A DNA stretch of 26,054 nt from the NCBI GenBank assembly GCA_004557545.1, contig SFGV01000025.1, positions 1-26,054 of the forward strand. The letters are read 5' to 3'. Shown piece by piece: positions 8,792-15,364 of this stretch. Positions within the stretch are counted from its first letter, which is position 1. Each line of letters starts with the position of its first letter. A program made the position numbers and the translations under genes. Below the pieces are notes generated by a model. That model was given only the letters and a program-made list of their open reading frames with translations. It had not been told where the DNA came from and did not search any database. This stretch comes from Succinatimonas hippei. Its GTDB lineage: Bacteria; Pseudomonadota; Gammaproteobacteria; Enterobacterales; Succinivibrionaceae.

Positions 8792-10312
8792 TTATTCGGC
8801 CTTGTCACCGTCTTTCTGATCCGGCTTTGCCGCATTTTCCTTAAACCAGTACTCATTACGGGCAGCCATTATGATCTCACCGGCCTTCTTCTCATCAAGG
8901 CCCTCAATGTCCGTAAGATCATCTACGGCCTGCTCTGCCAGATCCTCACCGGTTTTGATCCCGTGCGCGACAAGCCTGGCCGCGAGTGCGTCGTCTATCC
9001 CCTCAAGCGAGGAGAGAGCCTTGATCCCTTCACTGTCAGCCTCACGGGCCTTCTTCTCAACAGCGGCCTTGGCGTTGTCCTGAAGCGCCTTGGCGGTCTC
9101 CTCGTCTATGCCCTCAATTGAAAGCAGCTCCTCCTGAGGAACATACGCTACCTCCTCAAGCGAGGTAAAGCCGGCGTCGGTGAGCGCCTGGGCGAACTCA
9201 TCGTCAACATTAAGACCTTCCGTGAAGACCTTGAGGATCTTGCTGTTCTCAGCCTTGAGATTCTTCTCCATCTCGGTATCGGTCATGATCTTGAGATCCC
9301 AGCCTAAGAGCATTGAGGCAAGGCGGACATTCTGACCATTGCGGCCGATTGCGAGCGCCAGATGCTCCTCGGTAACGCCGATGCTGATGGAGTGCTTGTC
9401 CTCGTTTATCACTATGCGTGAAACCTCGGCAGGCTCCATCGCGTTGGTGACGTACTGCGCGAGGTTCTCATCCCAGAGCACCACATCGATCTTCTCGCCT
9501 GCAAGCTCGTTTGACACGGCCATCACGCGTGAGCCGCGCATGCCGATGCAGGCGCCGCGCGGGTCAATGCGGTGATCCTTGGAGCGTACCGCTATCTTGG
9601 CGCGTGAGCCCGGGTCACGGGCAACGCCCATGATCTCGATGACGTCCTCGCCGATCTCGGGAACCTCTATTTTGAAGAGCTCCTTTAAGAAATCATTTGA
9701 GGTTCTGGTGCAGATGATCTGCGGCCCCTTGCCCGGATCGTTTCTGATCTCCTGAAGCAGGACCTTGATGCGATCTCCGCGGCCGTAGGTCTCATGCGGA
9801 ATTATCTGATCGCGTTTCATTACCGCCTCGGCGTTGTTGCCAAGGTCGATGACCATGATCTCATGGTTCTGCTTCTTTACAGTCGCGTTTACCACATGAC
9901 CTATGTGGTCGCGCTGCTCTGCGATGATCTGCTCGCGCTCGGCGTCACGCACCTTCTGGGAGAGAACCTGTTTAGCCGTCTGGATGGTGATGCGGTCAAA
10001 CTCAACCGAAGGGATCTCCTCTTCAATCACATCACCTGCTTTTATTTCAGGATGCTCAACCTTCGCGGCCTCAAGCGAGACCTCGGAGGCCGGGTTCTCC
10101 AGAGGACCGTCGGTGTCAACCACGCTCCAGCGTCTGAAGGTTTCGTATGAACCGTTTTTGCGATCGATCGCCACGCGCACAGCGATGTCAACCGGATACT
10201 TCTTCTTGGTGGCGGTGGCCAGGGCCATCTCCAACGCCTCAAAGATCTTCTCCTGCGGAATCGCGCGCTCGTTGGAAAGCGCTTCGGCGATCTGGATGAT
10301 TTCCTTGCCCAT
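8792..10312 (-). CDS. nusA: Transcription termination/antitermination factor NusA
   Basis: NusA binds RNA polymerase and nascent RNA and controls pausing, intrinsic termination and antitermination. The product is 506 residues (E. coli 495). The RNAP-binding N-terminal domain spans about 1-135, then an S1 domain, KH1 (GACIGMRGSRVMAVSNELAG), KH2 (AIGRNGQNVRLASMLLGWDL), and two C-terminal helix-hairpin acidic repeats (around LTDAGFTSLEEVAYV and LVAHGIKTGEDLAEQ). Those repeats are typical of Gammaproteobacteria. The ATG follows the rimP stop by 2 nt, with a GAGGT ribosome-binding site inside rimP. NusA could act on the hairpin-and-U-run leader of its own operon, which would be a feedback loop; that is inference. 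Confidence 0.97.
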   Translation of the reverse strand: MGKEIIQIAEALSNERAIPQEKIFEALEMALATATKKKYPVDIAVRVAIDRKNGSYETFRRWSVVDTDGPLENPASEVSLEAAKVEHPEIKAGDVIEEEIPSVEFDRITIQTAKQVLSQKVRDAEREQIIAEQRDHIGHVVNATVKKQNHEIMVIDLGNNAEAVMKRDQIIPHETYGRGDRIKVLLQEIRNDPGKGPQIICTRTSNDFLKELFKIEVPEIGEDVIEIMGVARDPGSRAKIAVRSKDHRIDPRGACIGMRGSRVMAVSNELAGEKIDVVLWDENLAQYVTNAMEPAEVSRIVINEDKHSISIGVTEEHLALAIGRNGQNVRLASMLLGWDLKIMTDTEMEKNLKAENSKILKVFTEGLNVDDEFAQALTDAGFTSLEEVAYVPQEELLSIEGIDEETAKALQDNAKAAVEKKAREADSEGIKALSSLEGIDDALAARLVAHGIKTGEDLAEQAVDDLTDIEGLDEKKAGEIIMAARNEYWFKENAAKPDQKDGDKAE

Positions 10313-10314
10313 TT

Positions 10315-10833
10315 TTAGACCTCTTTCTCAGGATTTCCGGCACCCTCTGGCGCCTTTTTGCTATTTTGCTTAAAAACCGGTACCGCCCTCATGACGGCAA
10401 TATTGGAAAACGCGGCCTCAATCTGCGCGCCGCCGTCTTCCTCTATGACCACCATGCCGTCATCACCAATTCCCTTGAGCGTACCCTGTATACGGCGCCT
10501 GCCGTCCTGAGGAATGCGCAACTCGGCTTTGACCAGCTCACCCACATAACGTAAGGCCTGATCTCTGGTGAAAAGTATGCGGTCCATGCCGGGGGATGAA
10601 ACCTCGAGGGTATAGGCAGGCCCGATGGGATCAGCCACATCAAGCGCCGGGGATATGAGATCGGCCAGCTCGCCGCACTTGTCGGCGTTAACCCCGTCCT
10701 CACTATCCACAAAGATCTGCAATACGCCGTGATCTCTGCCTCCGCGGTATCTTATTCCCCACAGCTCAAGCCCCATGGACTCAATAAGCGGAGATACGAT
10801 TTCGCGCACTCTCTCCTCAACAGTTCCTGCCAT
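10315..10833 (-). CDS. rimP: Ribosome maturation factor RimP
   Basis: RimP assists 30S assembly. The 172-residue protein (E. coli 150) shows the family's ESMGLELWGIRYRGG, LQIFVDSEDGVNADKC and YTLEVSSPGMDRILF motifs. The C-terminus is longer than in E. coli and basic (FKQNSKKAPEGAGNPEKEV). I chose the ATG at 10833 rather than a GTG 6 nt upstream because the GAGG ribosome-binding site overlaps the GTG but is well spaced for the ATG. First gene of the operon; a terminator hairpin ends only about 17 nt before this start. Confidence 0.94.
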   Translation of the reverse strand: MAGTVEERVREIVSPLIESMGLELWGIRYRGGRDHGVLQIFVDSEDGVNADKCGELADLISPALDVADPIGPAYTLEVSSPGMDRILFTRDQALRYVGELVKAELRIPQDGRRRIQGTLKGIGDDGMVVIEEDGGAQIEAAFSNIAVMRAVPVFKQNSKKAPEGAGNPEKEV

Positions 10834-11005
10834 CGGCACCTCATGTAATCAAAAAAAAAGGCCCTCTTCAAAATGGGCCTTCTTTTATAAGTTCCACTCT
10901 TTTTTACGGGACGCTCAGGCGTCGCGCCGTATACGGCGCCTCTGATTCACAGAGATCTTATTTTTTACTAAAACCTCCGCCGTCGTGCCTGGCACGATCA
11001 GAGCG
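10834..11005 (-). ncRNA. Hairpin-rich leader of the rimP operon (candidate attenuator)
   Basis: From the predicted transcription start near 11005 to the rimP start, the minus-strand RNA can form these hairpins in order: 10997-10983 (TCGTGCC/GGCACGA), 10954-10940 (CTCTG/CAGAG), 10939-10924 (a 16-nt perfect palindrome, GCGCCGTATACGGCGC), 10923-10910 (GACGC/GCGTC), and last a terminator. The middle three are directly contiguous. No tRNA is present, unlike the metY tRNA that opens this operon in E. coli. Rfam lists a gammaproteobacterial rimP leader family with a premature terminator; I cannot test membership here, so this is called by position and architecture. Confidence 0.6.
10851..10881 (-). 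terminator. Terminator hairpin inside the rimP leader
   Basis: Minus-strand stem AAGGCCC (10881-10875) and GGGCCTT (10864-10858), 10-nt loop, followed by an unbroken T run (complement of the A run at 10851-10859). It lies between the promoter at 11011-11039 and the rimP start, so every transcript from that promoter must pass it. It would also stop read-through from the TerC-type gene. Confidence 0.75.
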
Positions 11006-11010
11006 CCAGT

Positions 11011-11039
11011 ATCATAACGGATGGGCGCGTCTTTATCAA
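11011..11039 (-). promoter_or_regulatory. Sigma70-type promoter of the rimP-nusA-infB-rbfA operon
   Basis: On the minus strand, -35 TTGATA (11039-11034, 5 of 6 to consensus), a 17-nt spacer, and -10 TATGAT (11016-11011, 5 of 6). The -35 begins 16 nt past the stop codon of the TerC-type gene. The predicted start is near 11005, leaving a leader of about 170 nt. This is the best-matching promoter I found in the window. Confidence 0.8.
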
Positions 11040-11055
11040 GCGGAATCGGGCTTTT

Positions 11056-12666
11056 TTACCTGCCACCTTGAATCTTCTGCGCCCGGTTGGAGCTGAGTTT
11101 TACCGCCTCAATCGAGGTCTCATCAGCTTTTAGGATCTCAAGCCTCCAGCTGCCGAAGGTAAGCTTCTCGCCTACCTCGGGGACACGCTGAAGGTAGTCC
11201 AGTATGAAGCCCGCCATGGTGGTGTAATGTTCTGAAGGAGGAACCTTAAATCCGGTCACCCTCGCCACATCCAGAAGCACCGCCTCGCCGTCAATGCGGT
11301 AGACGCCCTGAGCTACCCTGACCACCTCCGGGATCTCGGTCTGATCAGGCAGATCTCCTGAGATCTCCTCCATGATGTCATGCAGCGTTACTATGCCCTC
11401 GAAGTTACCAAACTCGTCAAAAACGAAACCCACGTACTTTTTGGCGTTTCTGAACTCATCCAGCGCTTTTAGAATATTGACGGTTTCAGGGAAATACAAA
11501 GGCTGTTTTACCAGAGCGTTAAGCGCTCCCTGAGAGACCTTGTGCTCTACCCCAAGCGAAAGAATGTCCGCCCGGTTTATATAGCCCTCTGGCTGGTCAC
11601 GGTGATCGTGCAGACAGGCTATAAGCCTTGAGTGGGTCATGCGCGAGGCGGTCTCAAGGATCTCCTCGGCAGGAGCGTCCGTCATGATCGTCTCAAGATC
11701 ATTGCGCGCGCACATTACGGCTTTAACCGGGATTGATGACATGCCAAGCACTCTTGCCACCATGTCCTTCTCGCTCTGGTTGAACACCCCGGCGCCGGCG
11801 TTTTGCACTATGGCCTCCTTGAGTGTTGGCACCTCGCTCTGGCGGGAGCCCAGAAGCCTCAGCACCAGGTTGGCCGCGAGTTCGCGGCTTTGCATCGAGC
11901 GGGTAGGTCCCAGGTTCAGAATGTTCTTCCTTGCTATCTCGTTGAAGATCTCAATTAGCACTGAAAAGCCTATAGCGGCATAGAGATAACCTTTTGGTAC
12001 TTCCATGCCAAGAGCGTCCATGATGAGCGAGAAGCCGATGAGCAGAACAAAGCCCAGGCACAGGATCACAAGAGTGGGGTGGCGGGATACCACATCGGTG
12101 ACTATTCCTGAGGCCAGAACCATCACTCCCATCGAGATCACGACGGCGGCCATCATGATAAAGACATGATCAGTCATACCAACCGAGGTCACGATGGCGT
12201 CTACCGAGAACACCGCGTCAAGCACCATGATCTGTATAGCGACTATCATGAGCGAATGCGCGCCCTGATTTGTGATCATCGCGTCATCCTCCGGCTCACC
12301 CTCAAGTTTCTGGTGCAAATCAACTGTCGACTTGTAGATAAGGAACAGTCCTCCCACCAGCATTACCAGATCACGCACCGTAAAGTCATATCCCATAAGG
12401 GAGAACAGCGGTGTGGTGATCGCCGCGATATAAGCAGTTAAGGTCAGAAGGATCAGCCTTATGACAAGTGCTCCGCCTATACCTATGTAACAGGCTTTGG
12501 AGCGCTCTTTGGGCGGAAGACGCTGAGAGAGCACCGCGATGAAAAGCAAATTGTCTATGCCCAGCACTATCTCAATTGCCGCGAGTGTAAGCAGACCTAC
12601 CCAGGCCGATGGGCTTGATACCCACGCAAAATCAAAAAGCACATGATGTGTCATTACCGGATCCAT
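11056..12666 (-). CDS. TerC-type membrane protein with CBS pair and CorC domain
   Basis: A 536-residue inner-membrane protein of the YoaE/YegH type. Residues about 15-245 are the multi-pass TerC domain, with the acidic membrane motifs EIVLGIDNLLFIAVL and DAVFSVDAIVTSVGMTD expected of the family. Residues about 300-430 form a CBS domain pair (VKAVMCARNDLETIM; YVGFVFDEFGNFEGIVTLHDI). The last roughly 85 residues form a CorC/HlyC domain. TerC proteins are linked in other bacteria to manganese export and metal loading of secreted enzymes; the substrate here is not shown. The ATG has GGAGG 6 nt upstream. Its transcript runs towards the rimP promoter and leader terminator. Confidence 0.9.
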   Translation of the reverse strand: MDPVMTHHVLFDFAWVSSPSAWVGLLTLAAIEIVLGIDNLLFIAVLSQRLPPKERSKACYIGIGGALVIRLILLTLTAYIAAITTPLFSLMGYDFTVRDLVMLVGGLFLIYKSTVDLHQKLEGEPEDDAMITNQGAHSLMIVAIQIMVLDAVFSVDAIVTSVGMTDHVFIMMAAVVISMGVMVLASGIVTDVVSRHPTLVILCLGFVLLIGFSLIMDALGMEVPKGYLYAAIGFSVLIEIFNEIARKNILNLGPTRSMQSRELAANLVLRLLGSRQSEVPTLKEAIVQNAGAGVFNQSEKDMVARVLGMSSIPVKAVMCARNDLETIMTDAPAEEILETASRMTHSRLIACLHDHRDQPEGYINRADILSLGVEHKVSQGALNALVKQPLYFPETVNILKALDEFRNAKKYVGFVFDEFGNFEGIVTLHDIMEEISGDLPDQTEIPEVVRVAQGVYRIDGEAVLLDVARVTGFKVPPSEHYTTMAGFILDYLQRVPEVGEKLTFGSWRLEILKADETSIEAVKLSSNRAQKIQGGR

Positions 12667-12838
12667 AAAAAGCCTCCGGATGACATGGAAGTGATTGAAG
12701 ACAAGACTGCGATACTCCGCGCGGGAGTGTCATGACAATTGCCGTCCCCAATAAAAGACGGCTGACAACAGTGGGGTTCCACAAAATCTCCAAAAAACCA
12801 AAACCGGATCAATTGTATCAAAGAGCGCGTTTTTTCAA
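12667..12838 (-). promoter_or_regulatory. Promoter and structured leader of the TerC-type gene
   Basis: On the minus strand there is a possible promoter with -10 TACAAT (12817-12812, 5 of 6) and -35 TTGAAA (12838-12833, 5 of 6), though the 15-nt spacer is short. The leader of about 140 nt can form GTGG-AACC-CCAC, GCCGTC with GACGGC (10-nt loop), the palindrome TGTCATGACA, and ACTCC with GGAGT. TerC genes are common targets of the manganese-sensing yybP-ykoY riboswitch, but I do not see its GGGGAGUAG signature here. Confidence 0.4.
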
Positions 12839-12880
12839 AATAAAGAGAATTTTCGCGCCATAATTTCAGGAACCAGGTAC

Positions 12881-12910
12881 AAAACCGCCATGATCAAGAT
12901 GGCATCATGG
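12881..12910 (-). terminator. rluB: Weak terminator candidate after rluB
   Basis: Inverted repeat CCATGAT (12888-12894) and ATCATGG (12904-12910) with a 9-nt loop, followed on the minus strand by CGGTTTT. It lies 36 nt past the rluB stop. The stem is short, AT-containing and the T run is only four bases, so termination may be partial and rluB could be co-transcribed with the TerC-type gene. Confidence 0.35.
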
Positions 12911-12945
12911 TACAGAATCTAAAGCAACCCCTGAATCTGCTGTCG

Positions 12946-14238
12946 TTACCAGCGATCTTTATTTCCGCCTCTGTAGCTCTTTCTTTTAAAGCCTGAGCCA
13001 GAACGGCGGTGCTCGGATCCATTGCCCCTGCGGCCTTCAAAATCCTGACGTCCGCCATTGTAGGAGCTGTCATCAGGTTCATATAAACGTCGTGCAGGAT
13101 CGGAGCTTTTATACCTTCTTTTTGTAAACGATAAGCCTCTGTCCGCGCCCTTCCAGGTCGCGCCGCGGTCTCCTGAGTCAAAATCATTCTCACCTGAGCC
13201 GTCCTCTGATACGCGGCGCTGATTGTAATGGGATCCTGAAAATGGTCTTTTACCATCTTTTCTAACCCCCCTTCCGTCCTCAGCGTAACCAAAGCCGCGC
13301 CGCGGGGAGTATTTTGAAGACCTGCCATACTCATCTGTTTTTTCAGAATAACCATCGCCCAGGCGAGAGTCAGCCGGTGCTTCTCTCTTTTTAGATCTTA
13401 GACCTGTATCTGAATTCTCATACCGGCGTCTTGCGCGGGCGCGGGATCCTTTTTCACGCTCTTTTATCTCAAGCGGGGAGGCTATCTGTGAGCTGTCCAG
13501 AGCCTCCAGTCCTGCCTGTTTCCTTAAGGTATTGATCTCATCTGCCGTAAGCTCGCGCCACTGCCCTGCCTTCAGGGATGGATCAAGTTTGATCCCGGCG
13601 TACTTTATACGTATAAGCCTGCTCACCTGAAGACCGCAGGCCTCCCAAAGGCGTCTTACCTCACGCTTTCTGCCCTCACGCAATGAGCAGTGATACCAGG
13701 CGTTCATCCCGCTGCCGCCGGCGAATTCGACCGAGCCGAATTTGGCCATTCCGTCCTCAAGCATGACGCCGACGGTAAGCTTTTCCAGTGTTTCCTCCGA
13801 AACCTTACCGAACACTCTCGCCGCGTACACGCGCTCGATGACCTTGCTCGGATGCATCAGGGCGTTGGCGAGTTCTCCATCGGTTGTAAAGAACAGCAGT
13901 CCTGAGGTATTGATATCAAGTCTTCCTACATAGATCCATCTGCCATTGCCCGGATCCGGGAGGTGATCAAATACGGTAGGACGGTTCTGTGGATCGTCCA
14001 GAGTGGTCAGCTCACCCTCAGGCTTGTGATACATGAGCACGCGGCAAAGCGGCTTTGACTGTCCGGGGCGGAGCACCACCCTGCCGTCAAGCGTGACCGT
14101 GACGTCATCCTCAATGCGATCGCCGAGCTTTGCCACCGCGCCATTGACGCTTACGCGTCCTTGCGATATCAGCTCCTCAATGCCGCGTCTTGAACCCACA
14201 CCAACCCGCGAGAGAACCTTCTGTATTTTTTCGCTCAT
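12946..14238 (-). CDS. rluB: 23S rRNA pseudouridine synthase RluB with long RG-rich tail
   Basis: RluB makes pseudouridine 2605 in 23S rRNA (E. coli numbering). An N-terminal S4 RNA-binding domain (KIQKVLSRVGVGSRRGIEE) is followed by the RsuA/RluB-type catalytic domain with GRLDINTSGLLFFTTDGELA; D108 is the expected nucleophile. The core (about 1-245) follows E. coli RluB closely. From about 255 to 430 the protein becomes a low-complexity tail rich in Arg, Gly, Ser, Asp and Tyr, much longer than in E. coli (291 residues total). Divergent from zapA, with 213 bp between. The ATG has only a modest ribosome-binding site. Confidence 0.92.
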   Translation of the reverse strand: MSEKIQKVLSRVGVGSRRGIEELISQGRVSVNGAVAKLGDRIEDDVTVTLDGRVVLRPGQSKPLCRVLMYHKPEGELTTLDDPQNRPTVFDHLPDPGNGRWIYVGRLDINTSGLLFFTTDGELANALMHPSKVIERVYAARVFGKVSEETLEKLTVGVMLEDGMAKFGSVEFAGGSGMNAWYHCSLREGRKREVRRLWEACGLQVSRLIRIKYAGIKLDPSLKAGQWRELTADEINTLRKQAGLEALDSSQIASPLEIKEREKGSRARARRRYENSDTGLRSKKREAPADSRLGDGYSEKTDEYGRSSKYSPRRGFGYAEDGRGVRKDGKRPFSGSHYNQRRVSEDGSGENDFDSGDRGATWKGADRGLSFTKRRYKSSDPARRLYEPDDSSYNGGRQDFEGRRGNGSEHRRSGSGFKRKSYRGGNKDRW

Positions 14239-14421
14239 GTAAAACCTACTGTCCCGAGACCCGTCACGGCCTTGTTTAAAGAAATCTGGTGATGTTTTTA
14301 CGCCGCCTGGCGCGTCTTACGATTATCGCACACGAAAGCCACAGCCGTGCGCCCTTCATAGTTAAAGCAGGCACTCGTCAAAATCAGCTATGTCTGACCA
14401 CGACTACCATGACGCGGCCTA

Positions 14422-14430
14422 TGCTATCAT
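14422..14430 (+). promoter_or_regulatory. Extended -10 promoter of zapA
   Basis: TGC-TATCAT at 14422-14430 is an extended -10 element (TGn plus 5 of 6 to TATAAT). No good -35 is seen 16-18 nt upstream, as is allowed for extended -10 promoters. The predicted start lies near 14437, only a few bases before the GGCGGAGG ribosome-binding site of zapA, giving a very short leader. Confidence 0.45.
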
Positions 14431-14451
14431 TTAACGCAGGCGGAGGTTTAC

Positions 14452-14775
14452 ATGAATAGCGAGCAGAATGACGATCCCAACGAGGTGGTGACGGTTAATT
14501 TCACCATTCTCGGAAGCGCGTTCAGCCTTAAGGTGAGAAAATCCCAGAGAGACAACCTGCTTGAGGCGGTAAAGTCCGTGCAGGAGCGCTCATCATCCAT
14601 GTTAAGGTCAAACCCCACGCTCTCGCCCCAGCAGACCGCGATTTTAACCGCGATTGACAGCGAATCGGCTCTGCGCGCCTACTTAGGCGCCAACACGCCC
14701 TTTCAGGATCAGGCTTTCAGCCTTGTGCGCAAAATCGCCAGAGTTTTGCAAAGTGCCAGACAAATTGACAAATGA
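14452..14775 (+). CDS. zapA: Cell division protein ZapA
   Basis: ZapA binds FtsZ and cross-links its filaments at the Z-ring. The 107-residue protein matches the family length. The N-terminal FtsZ-binding part shows VTVNFTILGSAFSLKVRKSQ, with DNLLEAVKSVQERSSSM after it, and a C-terminal helix for tetramer formation. The ATG is preceded by GGCGGAGG at 5-6 nt. The stop codon lies inside the start of the next gene, so the two form an operon. Confidence 0.88.
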   Translation: MNSEQNDDPNEVVTVNFTILGSAFSLKVRKSQRDNLLEAVKSVQERSSSMLRSNPTLSPQQTAILTAIDSESALRAYLGANTPFQDQAFSLVRKIARVLQSARQIDK

Positions 14776-15364
14776 CGCGCGATCAACAGCGCGCAGGGAA
14801 ATCTTAAGCCAAAGGCGCAAACTAAGCCTGCAAGAGACAAAAGACGCCGGGCTTAAAATCCTTTCAATCCTCCGCGAACATGAGTTTTTCAGGCAAAAAC
14901 GCGTTGTGGCCTCGTATATCGCAGTACGCGGAGAGGTGGATACGGGATCCATAAACAGCTGGCTTTTAAAAAACGGTCATACTCTGGCTCTGCCGGTAGT
15001 GGATCCGGTACAAGATGGGGAGATGAGTTTTTACAAGACAGAGCCTGAGACGGTATTTACAAAGGGACGGTATGGGATAAGCGAGCCTGAGGCAAAGCCC
15101 GAAAGCCTTGTACCAGAGCGTGACATAAACGCCGTGCTGCTTCCGCTTGTTGGCTTTGATCTTAGCGGCAACCGCCTTGGCATGGGCGGCGGATACTATG
15201 ACAGGCTTTTAAAAAAACTTAAGGATGACACCCTGCTCATCGGCATAGCCTACGACTTTCAGAGACTTGAGTGCATTGAGACCCGTGAGTGGGACATGCG
15301 GGTTGATGAGGTTATAACCCCATCAGGGCTGTTACGTTTTCAGCCCGGCCAGCGTTTCATCTGA
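14765..15364 (+). CDS. fau: 5-formyltetrahydrofolate cyclo-ligase
   Basis: This enzyme converts 5-formyl-THF to 5,10-methenyl-THF with ATP and returns a storage folate to the one-carbon pool. The 199-residue product shows the family signature GNRLGMGGGYYDR, the VASYIAVRGEVDT strand and the WDMRVDEVITPSGL ending. The start is uncertain: I prefer TTG at 14765, which overlaps the zapA stop by 11 nt and gives the normal family N-terminus (ARREILSQRRKLS). TTG at 14723 and GTG at 14753 are also in frame, and none has a clear ribosome-binding site. In most Gammaproteobacteria 6S RNA lies between zapA and this gene; here there is no room. Confidence 0.92.
   Translation: MTNDARSTARREILSQRRKLSLQETKDAGLKILSILREHEFFRQKRVVASYIAVRGEVDTGSINSWLLKNGHTLALPVVDPVQDGEMSFYKTEPETVFTKGRYGISEPEAKPESLVPERDINAVLLPLVGFDLSGNRLGMGGGYYDRLLKKLKDDTLLIGIAYDFQRLECIETREWDMRVDEVITPSGLLRFQPGQRFI

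Noticed and set aside
10840..11055. Initiator tRNA (metY) before rimP, as in E. coli
   Set aside because: No cloverleaf, T-loop GTTCRA or CAT anticodon arm is present in this region on the operon strand.
12667..12838. yybP-ykoY manganese riboswitch before the TerC-type gene
   Set aside because: The conserved GGGGAGUAG core is not found and the hairpin order does not match; only a generic structured leader can be claimed.
12894..13355. Long reading frame overlapping the rluB 3' end on the same strand
   Set aside because: It overlaps the RG-rich tail of rluB in another frame, lacks a ribosome-binding site and any family motif; a by-product of biased composition.
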